From contig NC_086350.1 of the NCBI RefSeq assembly GCF_036324505.1, positions 13,562,032 to 13,626,031 of the forward strand: a DNA stretch of 64,000 nt, in the 5' to 3' direction. Position numbers and translations under genes: made by a program. The notes below the pieces were generated by a model, which ran no database searches, was not told the DNA's origin, and was given only the letters and a program-made list of their open reading frames with translations. The first letter of the stretch is position 1. Every line of letters begins with the position of its first letter. Of the stretch, positions 43,701-55,700 are shown in pieces. Origin of the DNA: Eleginops maclovinus. Lineage: Eukaryota; Chordata; Actinopteri; Perciformes; Eleginopidae.

Positions 43701-46700
43701 TGTTTGTGTTGAGCGGAACAGAAAATGTGAGTGTCTGCTGGACGAACTCACCTGATGACCCACCAGATCGTTATAATATCACATCGCAACCACTGATTAA
43801 CTCCTCTTCAACCTCGCTCTGGATAAACCAGACTTGTCCTGGTGCAAACTGGGTGAATGAGACTGTGTGTGTTAATCTGGGCACATATACTCCAGGTCAG
43901 ACTTATGAATTTGGAGTAGTCTCTTTGAGGGGTGAAGACAGGAGCGAGATTACCAAAATCATACACACCACGGGTAAGAGAAACAAAAATACATCAATAC
44001 TTCAATAGTCCCATAGTCCCATTCAAGTGCCCATATGTTCATTGAAACATGTTTTCAATGATTTCTTTAAAATCCACAGTTGTCGCTTTGTTTAAACTTT
44101 ATATGAAGTCTAAATGAAGCTTCAGTAGTCTGAAGTAGCCAGTGGGTGTTTTCTGATCATACAGCTTTGTGTTTTCCCAGACAGTGTTTCCCAGTTGAGG
44201 CACAGTGAAAACAAATTAACAAAAAGAAGGAATTATACTAAACATGCTGAAACTTGAATTCATTCATTTAGAAAAACTTAAGCTCATTTGAACTGTTTTT
44301 GATACATTGACACATGGTGGACTTAAATGAATATGAGGAATGATTTCAGCAAGTAAAAAATGGTTGCAATGTACAAATAGGGCTTCTGACTGACTTGAAA
44401 CATTGTGATCCAATCTTTTAATGGTGTGTACAAAGTGCTTTTCAACCAAACTCCTAATTTTCTAAACAATCTTTTCATCTGTTTCTCTTTCTTTATGTGC
44501 AGACCCGTTGCAAGTACAGATAGCAGTCCCTCTTTCTGTGGGCACACACTCCACCCAACTGTACATCCAGCACCCACAGCTGGGTCTGATCGATGGGGTG
44601 AAGGTGTGTGTGTGTCCAGGATTGTGTGAAAATATGTGTGAGGGATTGTGTCTGAAAGCATGCGACTGGTACTCCCTCCCTGCTGGTTTTCACATCATAA
44701 CCCTGAGCAACCTCAGTCCAGGCAGCGACCTGCAGCTCAGGGTGTACAGCACAAGCCGAGCGCAGATGGGACCACCTTTCTACTCCCGCCCCTTTAAAAC
44801 AAGTGAGGAACCAGACACATGCTTCTATCTTAAAAGGTGTCAGCAAATCATTTGGACTGATATCTACTTTACTGATCTCGAAAACATAGTAGGTCCTTCG
44901 TTGTTATTGTATTGTAACCTGAAGAAGTCCTCTCATCATCCTTCCTCCCATCACTGCTACAATTGTACTGCCGTGATTTTAAAATCTAACCGAAAATATT
45001 TTTTTCTCATCTTTATTTCTTGCAGATTTCAGCAAATAGATGAAATAAATTCACCCTCATATTGTGCCACTTTACAGTTTACCTGTTTGGTATTCATTTT
45101 TTACCATTTTTTTGTTTAAAGCGCAACACCATTTAGGTCAGGCCTCAAGCTAGTGAAACAATGCAAGAATGTAGGTTTGATATTAATATCCTTATGAGCC
45201 AGGGTGCTTCCTAATGCAGAAAGATCCCGTTGTTGCAAACCATAAATCAAGCCGTGTCATTGATGCGGCTGAGCTTTTTATTTTTGCTCCTAAATTAAAA
45301 TAAAATGGGTGGCCTCGGGAGAAGAATTAATTTCTCTTTTTCAAACAAGTGTATGTGGTGGTTTTTATTCAGATGACTTTGTTTTGATATTATTATATAA
45401 CTAGAACTTTTAATAAATGCGAAGTTCTCTTTTTTTGTAAAGCTCTGTAGACAAACACATTTCCTTTTAACTGTAATACAGCCCTATACAGCCCTTTAAA
45501 TAGCATATAAATTGGGGTCAGGGTGCAAAAATATCCTTAATGAAAGTCTGTTTTACATTCATTTAAATGATCAAGAAACTATCAAAACTGTATATTTTTT
45601 CTTTATTGTTCAACAAATTACATTTACATTTTTAAATCTGTAAGACGATATTCTAATCTAACAAATGTATAACAATTCCAACGAACATTCATGGGCAAGT
45701 CATCTGTATATTCTCTGTCTTGTACTGTAAGGGGTGCTTGGCTGAAAAAATAATTGGAGGAGTAACTACAACATGGTGGTTTGTGATTTTAGGTCTGGCT
45801 CCTCCAAACAGAGTGAAGGAAGGTGTGGTGACAGATTCATCCATACAGCTGCTCTGGGATCCAGCAGAAGGACAAGCTCACAGCTACGAGGTTACCTGCT
45901 CCAACTGTCAACATTCACACAAGGTAAACAAACCTTCCTCTTCCTGACAATGTATGCTGTTACTGTAAGCAAGATAATAAGGCCCTTATTTTTGTGCCAA
46001 AGGTGCAGAAGGTGTTCAGTCAGAGTGCAACCTTTTCTAGTCTGACTCCAGGCATGCTCTACCACTTTGCAGTACGAACAGAGAAGGAGTCCTTTACTGA
46101 TAGTTCCCCTGTCACCATCAATATCACTGCAGGTATGCAGACGCACACATTCATACTGATATTTCTGTTTAACTCACTAACTACGTGTGGTGTTTTTTTA
46201 TTCAACAGCTCCTAGCCCAGTGGAGATGTCTCTAGTCAATAAAACAGCATCATCCATATTCATTCGTTGGAGTCGTGTGAGGGGAGTTGCAAGCAGACTC
46301 GTCCTGTCAATCAAAAACAAAACATCCAGTCAAGAGCTAATCATTCCTCATCAGGAGGCCGGGTCAGTCTCAATCTTGTCAGCCAGTGCACAAATTATTA
46401 CAGTTTCATGAGAGTAGATATGCAATCACCATGTCCAAACTTTATCTGATAACAACAAGAACTGCTGCTGAGTGCGTCATGGTTTACTCAAAGCTTGTGC
46501 TTAAAATCACTGACTGTGTTCTCAGGTCTTACAGCTTGGAAGGGCTCGGTTACGGAAGCCAGTATACAATTGAAATGATAAGCACCAGTGGGGAAAGAAG
46601 GAGTAAATCTGCCTCTATGATCCTCCATACTTGTAAGTTTCCAAGTTTCAAAACACACAGTAACCGACACCAAATATAGGTTGTGTGTGTGCCCAAAGTG

Positions 46701-49700
46701 GTGTGTGAAATTATTGTAGCAGGAAATAAGTCAGAATTTATCAAACATATGTGAATACAATACAAAGTAAGACTATAAAAGTATGTAAAGGTATGTAATG
46801 AATGCAATATAAACCTTGAGAAACCCAGTAAGCTTGTAGTTAGAAATAAATCATGTGTCAGAATGGAAATAAGAACACAAGTTGTGGAGCATAGAGGGAC
46901 CAGCAAAACAGTTTTCAGTTTCTTTCCTTGCTGGTTCAAAGTGAACCTGTGCAGTTTGTAAAAAGCTCACTCCCACACCTGTTATCATGTGTATATGTAT
47001 GTATTACCTAGAGTTACAAACAATGATTATGAGTCAGTACTTACTGTCACATGTTAATTTGAATATGGTCTCCAGATCCAGGGATGGCGCAGGATGTGGC
47101 TCTTTCTGAGCAGGTAGTGACGTCTGTGTTTGTCACCTGGAGAGCACCACCAGGACAGGTGGAGGGGTACATGGTAAGATGAAACTATTGCAGCTGTTGA
47201 TAATCACAGAAGGAGAGGAAGGCATTATAGGTTGGTCCACATTCTAACTTTCGAGAAGTCCATGGTAATGTCTCTTACAAACTCAATTTGGACAAATAAG
47301 GCCTCTTGCGTCAGGGCCTGCACTGCACTCACCTGTTGGTATCTTGGCAACCTTTTGTCGACACACCACAGATTAAGTAACCAACCCTTTAAATATGTAT
47401 GACCTCTGTAGAGCCCCGACCAGGGAGAATGACCAAGCACATTACGTACCCACAGTAACAGAAATAAAGGAGAAACATTATTAGACGCAAAAGTGAAGAA
47501 GCTAAAGTGTGATTGAAACTTGAATTAGGATTTGTAAAGACTCAAAAGAGACTCTGAAGATTTATTTGTTTGTCATTCTCAGCTTGTTTTTGGCCTGCGG
47601 TCTGTGGACAGGAAGTCTTGGATTGAGGTGCTTGTCCGGGGCACACGTTATGAGATCAGCGATTTGATCCCGGGATCCGACTATGGTGTCAGTGTTCGGA
47701 GCGTGCTGGGCTCAGAAACCAGTCAGGCCGTCCACCGAGAGTTTAGCACACGTAAGACACGCATACAGGTACACACACATACACAAACAGACAGGCCTTA
47801 AGTCTGTGCAGCATTACAGAAAGCTTTTGGGGATTCCTCAGTTAGGACATAAAGCCCTAGTGAGACATACAAATAAATAAAATGTGGCCTAGGAGATGAA
47901 AACTAAAGGTGTAACTAAAACAAAGATTTTCTTCCAGGCCCAGCAGGATTATGTGCCCTTCATGTAGAAAACATGAACTCATCCTCTGTCTCTGTGAGCT
48001 GGGACAGTGCTGTTGGAGAGTTTGACTTTCACAGAGTCACTGTGGCCAACACGTCAGTCACAAACACACTCACCGTGCCCAGGGAGAAGCGGGTTGCCGT
48101 GGTTACAGGTCTGGCGGCTGGCTGCAGCTACAACGTGAGCGCTGAGAGAGTGAGAGGGGTGACAGCAGGGAGCGCTGCCTTTCTGATTGTGACTACAGGT
48201 AGATGATAACAAGAGGGGCTGCAACACCCCGGTATTATCACCAACCCTAATAGCCTTTTCACTAAATTGCTGAAACTGTCTCACCTATCTGACTCCATTA
48301 CTCCCTTTACTGTCTTCCATGAGTGCCAGCCTGTGTGCGAGGCGTGCGTATCATGAATGTGTCTGCACATGCATTCTCGCTTCACTGGGAGCAGGCGGTT
48401 GGGTGTGTGGATCACTACCAAGTCACCCTTTTACCAAACCAAGGAAAAGTCACAGTGCTCCCTGAACGCAACGGATATATTGAGGTACACACAATAAAAC
48501 ACACTGTGTAGTTGAAATTATACATTTACTCTTTTTCTTATGTTCATCACCAAATAAACTCATTGTAAACACTTAGACAACCGGACAGTACAGTTTGTGT
48601 TTATACCAAGACCTTGGAGGAGGCCTAGCGTTGTCATGCTCTTGACTTGAAGCTTAGTTATGGTTCTAAATGCACAAAATACACGCACACTCAAACATGC
48701 ATGCATTATCATTCCTGCCATTCAACCAAATCCCGCCCCCTGCTGTCTTTTACCGGCTGCCAGGTGTCAGATACCCCCCAAAATGTAACCTTACACAGCA
48801 CACACACAGAGCACACAGTTGAGTAATAGATCTCATTATTTATTAAGTTGGCCTCATGAGCTCAACCCTGAATCATTCATTTGCTTAAGCAGCTCTCCCT
48901 GGAGAGAGAGACAAGAGGGAGAAGGTTAGCCTTGTGCTAATGAGAGGACCCTCTGCCTTCACTGGTTAGCCATAACAACTTTTTGGAATACCTCAAGATC
49001 CAGAGCTGTTTATTTTCAATGCCTGGATAACTAACCCTGTGATCTTTACTCATGTCACTAACCAACTCCTAAACCTGGAGTTATTCATGTTTACCTCTGT
49101 GGATTACCTGTAGATTACTGCTAACCACCGTGCCCTAACACTGGATGCATGTCTGGCTAGGCCTCTAACCTGCTGTGTCTAAACTAAAGCTAACTCTGCT
49201 ACCCAGCATGGCCTTCTTCTCACTCGTCCTGCTGCTCACACTCTGCCTGGGACAGGTACACTCACAGGTAAGAATTCAGCACTAATATATGGGTGTGCAC
49301 ATTGTTGTTTATATGCCAATATACTGAAGATCATAATAACACTATCAGTTGTTAGACTGTAAAATGTTTGGTTATATTTCCAGGTAACATAAGCTACCAG
49401 TGTGATTCTTCACATACTGATGTCACAGGAGCAAATGTTGGTTGAAACACACACTGAAGCAAAAAGACTGCAGAACTGTTTTCCGTCACCCAGACACACA
49501 AAGATACAAACAAATGCAACCACTTGCAGAAACAAGCTGTCATCCATTTACAACCACCCACCTTTCTATTGATGCAGATAGCTGAAGATTTAAGGTTTCG
49601 CTTTACATTTTTGTTCTGAATTTTTGGTTGTCTACATGATAAAGTACAATAACAGGAGGCTGTTGAAGATTTTTAGAACTTGTTTTAGATTTTTCTTGCT

Positions 49701-52700
49701 TCTATTTTCAAATGTTTTTCAGCTTTTTTTTCCAAACATATACTTACTAAAATGATCTATTATCAACTTCCCAATTATGAAGATGTTCTGCTTTTTGATG
49801 TCTTGATCTGACAGCAAATTAAATATTTTGGAATTTAACTGCTGCCAAAAACAAGCAATAAAGAAGCAATGGTAAAAAAAAAGCTAAATTTGAGTCTAAT
49901 GCAATTGTGGTAGAACATTTTCCCCATTCCTGTGTATATTTATAGAGCAATGAACACTTTTTTAAAAACATTAATCCTTTAAGTTACATTCTTTTTAAAT
50001 CATGAGGAGGGTGAAATAATTCTTGATCAACAATTTATTACTAAATGTGTGTTTACACAGGCCGATGTGGTGAATGTCAGTCCGGGGACACAATACAGTG
50101 TAACAATCTCAACATCCTCCTCCTCCTCCTCCTCCTCAAACAACATCAGCCCTGGAGTCAGTCGTATGATCAACACTAACGAGAGCGGTAAGATGTGCAC
50201 ACAGTTGATGCTACGAAGCGTGTTGTTTTGGGGTGTTCAAGTGCCATCAAGTTCTCGTCTGCCCTCTGCTGTACAAATCGGTCCTTGTTTAGCGTGCGTG
50301 CGTGCGTGTGAGTGTGTGTGTCCCTTCCCTGTGTAATTCCTCTTAGGTAACTTAAGCCAGAGCTTTTGAACCGCAGGATGAATGGGTCTGTAGTGAATGT
50401 CAGTTAAATGCCACTGCTGTGTGAGACCTTATTCATTAGAGTTCAGCCTTAAAAACACACACACACACACACACCCTTTGAGGATAAGTCCCTGACAGAC
50501 AACTACACTATTCTTCAATTTACCCGATATTGTGTTCTGTTTAGTTTTGAATACAGTAGTTATCTACCAATATATATCACTATTAGATGTTTGCCCTATT
50601 TATGATATTAAATACATTAGAGTGAAGATGAGACTCTTCTCTTCTCTCCTCTCCTCTACACACTTCCCTTCTCCTCCTGCAGTTCCTGGACCACCGTTTG
50701 GCCTTGAAGGAGAAGCTGTAGGATCTAATGGTATTCTTCTCTCCTGGACAACGCCATCTAATGGCAATAATATTGACGGATACGTTATCAGGTAATTCTT
50801 TGTTATCTTCTTGGAAAAACTGTAATTCAAGACTTGTATACTATCTATTAACATGGGTCCATATTCATAGGTTGCAAGTCTGAAATTCACATTACAGGGA
50901 AGCTTTGATGTCTTTGTGTATGGCAACATAGTGTTTGCAAATGCCAATCAGGTGCTGAGTCATCATGAGATCATGAAGTATAATCGTATATAATTACCAT
51001 ATACTGTACAGAAATATAAGAAAAGAAAAGGGAATGAAGTATCAAAGTATGATTATTATCAATTGAAAGATACTAAATGACACCAAGTTTTATATATAAA
51101 TAATGTGTCAAATAAGTAACAAGTACCTTAGATGTTTTTTTAAATGGTTTGTACTTGAGTTATTGTTCTTCAAACTAAACTAAAATGTAAGTATTTTCCT
51201 GTTGGGACTTTAACCAGCCTTGTACTGTGTGGCAAAATGTCAGTTGGGAGATGATGATCTTGAAAACTGATTTCTCTCTGCAGGTACAAGGAGGTGTGTC
51301 CCTACCCTGATCCCACATTCACACAGGTGACCAAGTACCTGGACGTCCCAGAGACCCTGCTCACTGACTTCACCTCCGGCTCTACATACCACATTGAGGT
51401 GGGATAAAAAACTAAAAGTTGATGCCATCACAGGGTAGCTGTTGGAATGTGCTTTGGGGAACTCAAATACAACCAGCCGAACATTTTCTAAACATGCAAA
51501 TTCCACAGGTATTACTGTTATATGTGGTATTATATATCTTTTGTAATTGTTTCCTGAGACCTATCCTCCTGTATTATCATGTGGACAGTTCCCACTGGAG
51601 CTGACTGTTCTCTTGATCTGGCTTAATACTGGTAATTGATCCTGATTGCATTATTAATCCGGTAAACAGATCTATGGATCAGCCAAGGCTCTTTCCACTG
51701 TCTGTTGTCATGGAGCTTGAATTGGATCGTGCTTATTAGTTTTCAGAATTCATTAACTCACAATGACCTTATTACAAATGGACACACAGCGTGATCGTAC
51801 CTACCTTGTGTGTGGGCATGTATGCTTATGAGTGTGTGTGCATGTATCATATTACTACATGTCACCTGTGAGTGTGATGGTAAACCATGCCATGCCCAAA
51901 GCTGAGCTGACAAACTATCAAATCATAGATACTGTAAGCTGCAACAAAATATATATCACCCAAAAAATATTTACATATAATTAGGTTGTCATACTTATTG
52001 ATATGTTAAAATGTGTGTTTATTATGCAATGCTTCCACAGTGCTTCATTACAAGTAAATGAAGCTGAAGATGGATGTTCCAAGACATTTTGGAGGGGGCA
52101 TTAATTATTGTCCTCTTGGATGAATACTCCATTAGCCTGATAATCAGACTTAAATTGGTGTTTTGCTTTCCTGGTATTATTCATTTATTTGTCATTAATT
52201 TTAATTCATTCTGTTTGAATCATTTCAGAGGGCTTTTAATTACTGTCCACATACTTGGTGTTTAATGTTGTATCAAGGTTGCAGTTGTGATCATTGCCTC
52301 ACATGCTAATCCATGCCCTATTGGTCCAGATGCTGAACTCTCTCCCTCCCTCCCTCTCTCCTCTCACTCTCTCCCTCCCTCCCTCTCTCGCTCTCTCTCT
52401 ATCCTCCATCCCACCCTTCAATTTTCTGTCTCTCTCTCCTCCCTCCCTCCCTACCTCTCTCCCTCCCTCTCTCCTCTCGCTCCCTCTCTCATCTCCCTCT
52501 ACCCCCGCTCCCATCTCTCCCCTGACCTCTCCGCCCTCCGTCCCACCCACCTTTCCCCACAGCCTCAATGGAAATGTACCAGGACATTAATCCCCCTCCC
52601 TCACACACCCGTCCCCCATCCAGCACCAGTCACTTTCTATTATCCGCTGCTACTGAAAATGTACTTTGCACAAAGTATTTTTTGCACTGAAGAACTACTT

Positions 52701-55700
52701 GCACTACTGTCAAACTGCGTTGATTGTGTCGAACATATGTATATATTACTTAGTTTCCCCCCCCCCCCTTTTTTTTCCTACGCTCTTATCTTTTTATGTT
52801 ATATGTTCTTGTTTATATGTGCACTGTGGGACTGCCAGAAACGGTATTTCAATTTTCTGTATGTATAACACATGTGGAAACTTTGACAATAAAGTGGACT
52901 TTGTATTGTACTTTGTATATTGACAGGAGAACGAATGAATGATTATGAGTAATACCTACTTACTCTCTTACTCTCTGTCAATTCAGGTAGCAGCCATATC
53001 TCCAGCTGGAATAGGAGCCTTCAGCAAATCTTTATACATCAAGACAGCTGAGTCCCGTGAGTTTTCATGCACATGCACACCCTTTTACATAATAATCTTT
53101 AAATCTAAAAGTATTTATGTTCTGTGTTTATTTATCTGTGTGCATTTCCTGCAGCCCCTGGCCTGGTGACCAACTTGACAGCGTTTTCTCAGAACCACAC
53201 CTATGTGTTGGTTACCTGGTTCCTGCCGCACCGCATCAACGGCCTCATCACAAAGTTTGCTGTCAAGGCCAAACACGCTCGTACAGGACAGACGGTTCGC
53301 ACGCTGGAGGTCAATGCAGAGGACATCATGACCGGGGCGCTGCCTCACTGCAATGTACTGCATCATTCTGTCACCCTCTTTTATTTGTGAAATGTTCTGT
53401 TTGTGTCAGCATTTTAGATGCTACCAAGGCACAATCCGGCCCTGTGTATTATATAAGGCTTGAAATGTCCTTTATGATTTTGTATGTGCAGGATGCAGCT
53501 GATATCCTTTCCCGTGCGACTCCCAGTCCTATGGAGATAACGGCATCGTCGTCACCCATCACCCTCTCCGCCGTGCCCCCTGCAGCTTCCTGGAGTGTGC
53601 CGATATCAGTAGGGGTTGATCAGCTACGCCCTTACACCGCATATCTATTCGAAGTGTCTGCCTTCACCTCTGATGGAGAGGGACAGATAGCCTCTACTAT
53701 GGTCCGCATGCCAGAATCAGGTGTGGAAAACAAAGCAAACAAGGCCGTAGCTTCTGTTTAATTTCTGTATTATATGGATATTCAATATTTGCAAAATTTA
53801 AGAACATCTTTATTTCTATCTCTGCAGCCCCAGAAGACTCCCCAACAAACTTCCTTGTGTTGAATATGACATCTAGATCTATATCTGTGTCCTGGAGCTC
53901 TCCCAACATTATCACAGGAAAATTCACCTACGTTCTCTACCTTTATGGACCTACAGGTTTTAAAATACCCTCTTGCACACACTTGCATGCATTCATAGAT
54001 AGTGTCAAACTCTAAATTGATTAAAATCCATACTTTATTCGATTTGTCCTTCATCCCAGGATATTTGTATGAGAACAGCACAGCAGACACGCGATTTGCT
54101 CTGACCGGTTTGAGCCCCTTCACAAGGTACACGTTGGCCGTCAGAGCCAAAGCTTCTGGAGAAGTAGGCCCAGCAGCAGAGAATGATGTAATTACACCTG
54201 CAGAAGGTGGGTATACTTGCATACTGATATACTAACACATGTTCTTTTGCACTTAGATGAATCCTCCAAAATGTACTTAGAGTCATAACTACAGAAATTT
54301 TAAGGATTACACAGTAAAGTCTAATAAATATTCCCGTGTAGAGAGGTGTTTTCTGTACTTCTATGTCCGTGTCTAATTCTGTTTGACTCCTATTTGTGTG
54401 AGTAGCTCCCAGTGCAGTGCAGGACCTAATGGCTGAAGCTGAGGATTCAGTTTCAATCCGTGTGAGTTGGAGGATCCCTGCCCAGCCCAATGGTCCAATC
54501 GTACAGTACAAACTGCAGGTTCTGTTGGGCGACACCCTGCTGCAGGACATCACTCTCACTGCTGAAATGGTAGGCCAAATATTAATCCTATCTAAAGCCA
54601 CCACAAATTAATCTCATTATTCTCAGCTTAGTAATGATAGCAGTTCAGTTTTAAAAGTTCAGTTAAAAGGTTGCAGGAAATCTGTTCAAATGATCCATTT
54701 ATACTGTACATATTAAAGAAAAGAGGATTTGCAGCATAAAATTCCTCTCTTAATGGCTGTCAGGGAAAGGACACAATATCTTAAACACCTGTAAAAGGTC
54801 CAAAACTACCATCAGACTATAAAGTGTAGTTTTTTCTTCTTTCAGAATACAACTGATTTGCAGGAAGATGAAACTGTTCCCCCTGATGTCAGTAACAATC
54901 CGGGGCGACGTAAGAGAACAGCTGAGCTCAGTCTGATCACATCTCCACCGACTTTCACTGCCACTGTCCCTGATCGCACACTGCCCAAAACTTCAACTGC
55001 TTCCGGCCTTACACACTCTGGACCAAGAATTGCCGACCACATCACTAACACCTATGCGCAAGTAACCGCTGCCCCCGTGGTCACTGAGGAGCCCAGCACA
55101 AGTTACATTTCTGCTTCACACTCTGACAGCACAAATACTCAATCTTCTGACTCTACAGTCTCTGGGACTTCTGCATTTTCTCCTACCTCTGTGCCACCTG
55201 TTACACCTCCACCCTGGCTGACAAAGCAATCACAGGTTGGAGATCTGACCTCAGATTCATCCCGCTTGGCCCTGACCCCAGGTCAGCTACGCTTGTTTAC
55301 TCAAGATGCATCAATTACGGCACACTTTTTAACGCGCAACACTGCAACTTCTGGTGTTACAGGTGCGAGAGAACTCCTAATGAACTCTGCTTCCCTTAAG
55401 TTCACTGCAGCCCACTGTAAAAGTATTTTTATCTGTGCTTATAAATTCTGTGTGTGTGTGTGTGTGCGCGCGCATCTGTGTCTGCTTGCATGCGTGCTGC
55501 AGGTGTAACAATGAGAGAGGAGGTGATGGACTTTTCGTCTGAGGAGTTGTCTTACCTGGTGTCAGATCTGAATCCCTTCACCGAGTACAAGTTCAGGGTC
55601 ACTGCTTCCACACCAGTGGGAGAGGGTCCTGCAACAGATATCACTGAGAAGACCAGGGAGCAGGGTGGGTGCTCGCACTTCATTACAATACATTTAATTT

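Larger units (their letters stand above)
50061..54569 (+). other. ptprq: ptprq canonical proximal FN3 domains
   Basis: Exons 50061-50187, 50683-50791, 51284-51398, 52987-53056, 53155-53354, 53492-53720, 53828-53956, 54060-54206 and 54406-54569. They encode the second half of a split FN3, then three FN3 domains and the start of a fourth. The first exon holds a run of eight serines from a TCC repeat. Human-like marks are [17 protein letters not shown]-like [32 protein letters not shown] and [13 protein letters not shown]. Confidence 0.92.

Noticed and set aside
39784..48511. An independent lectin/FN3 gene ending before ptprq
   Set aside because: Not excluded, but the last exon holds only half of an FN3 domain and its phase fits ptprq exactly, so a shared gene is the simpler reading.
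49208..49267. Signal-peptide exon as an internal cassette of the long ptprq transcript
   Set aside because: The acceptor-like CAG before it would add one base and shift the frame into exon 50061. It works only as a first exon.
52287..52868. 193-codon open frame in a ptprq intron
   Set aside because: It runs through CT-rich low-complexity sequence and a retrotransposon tail and has no protein signature.
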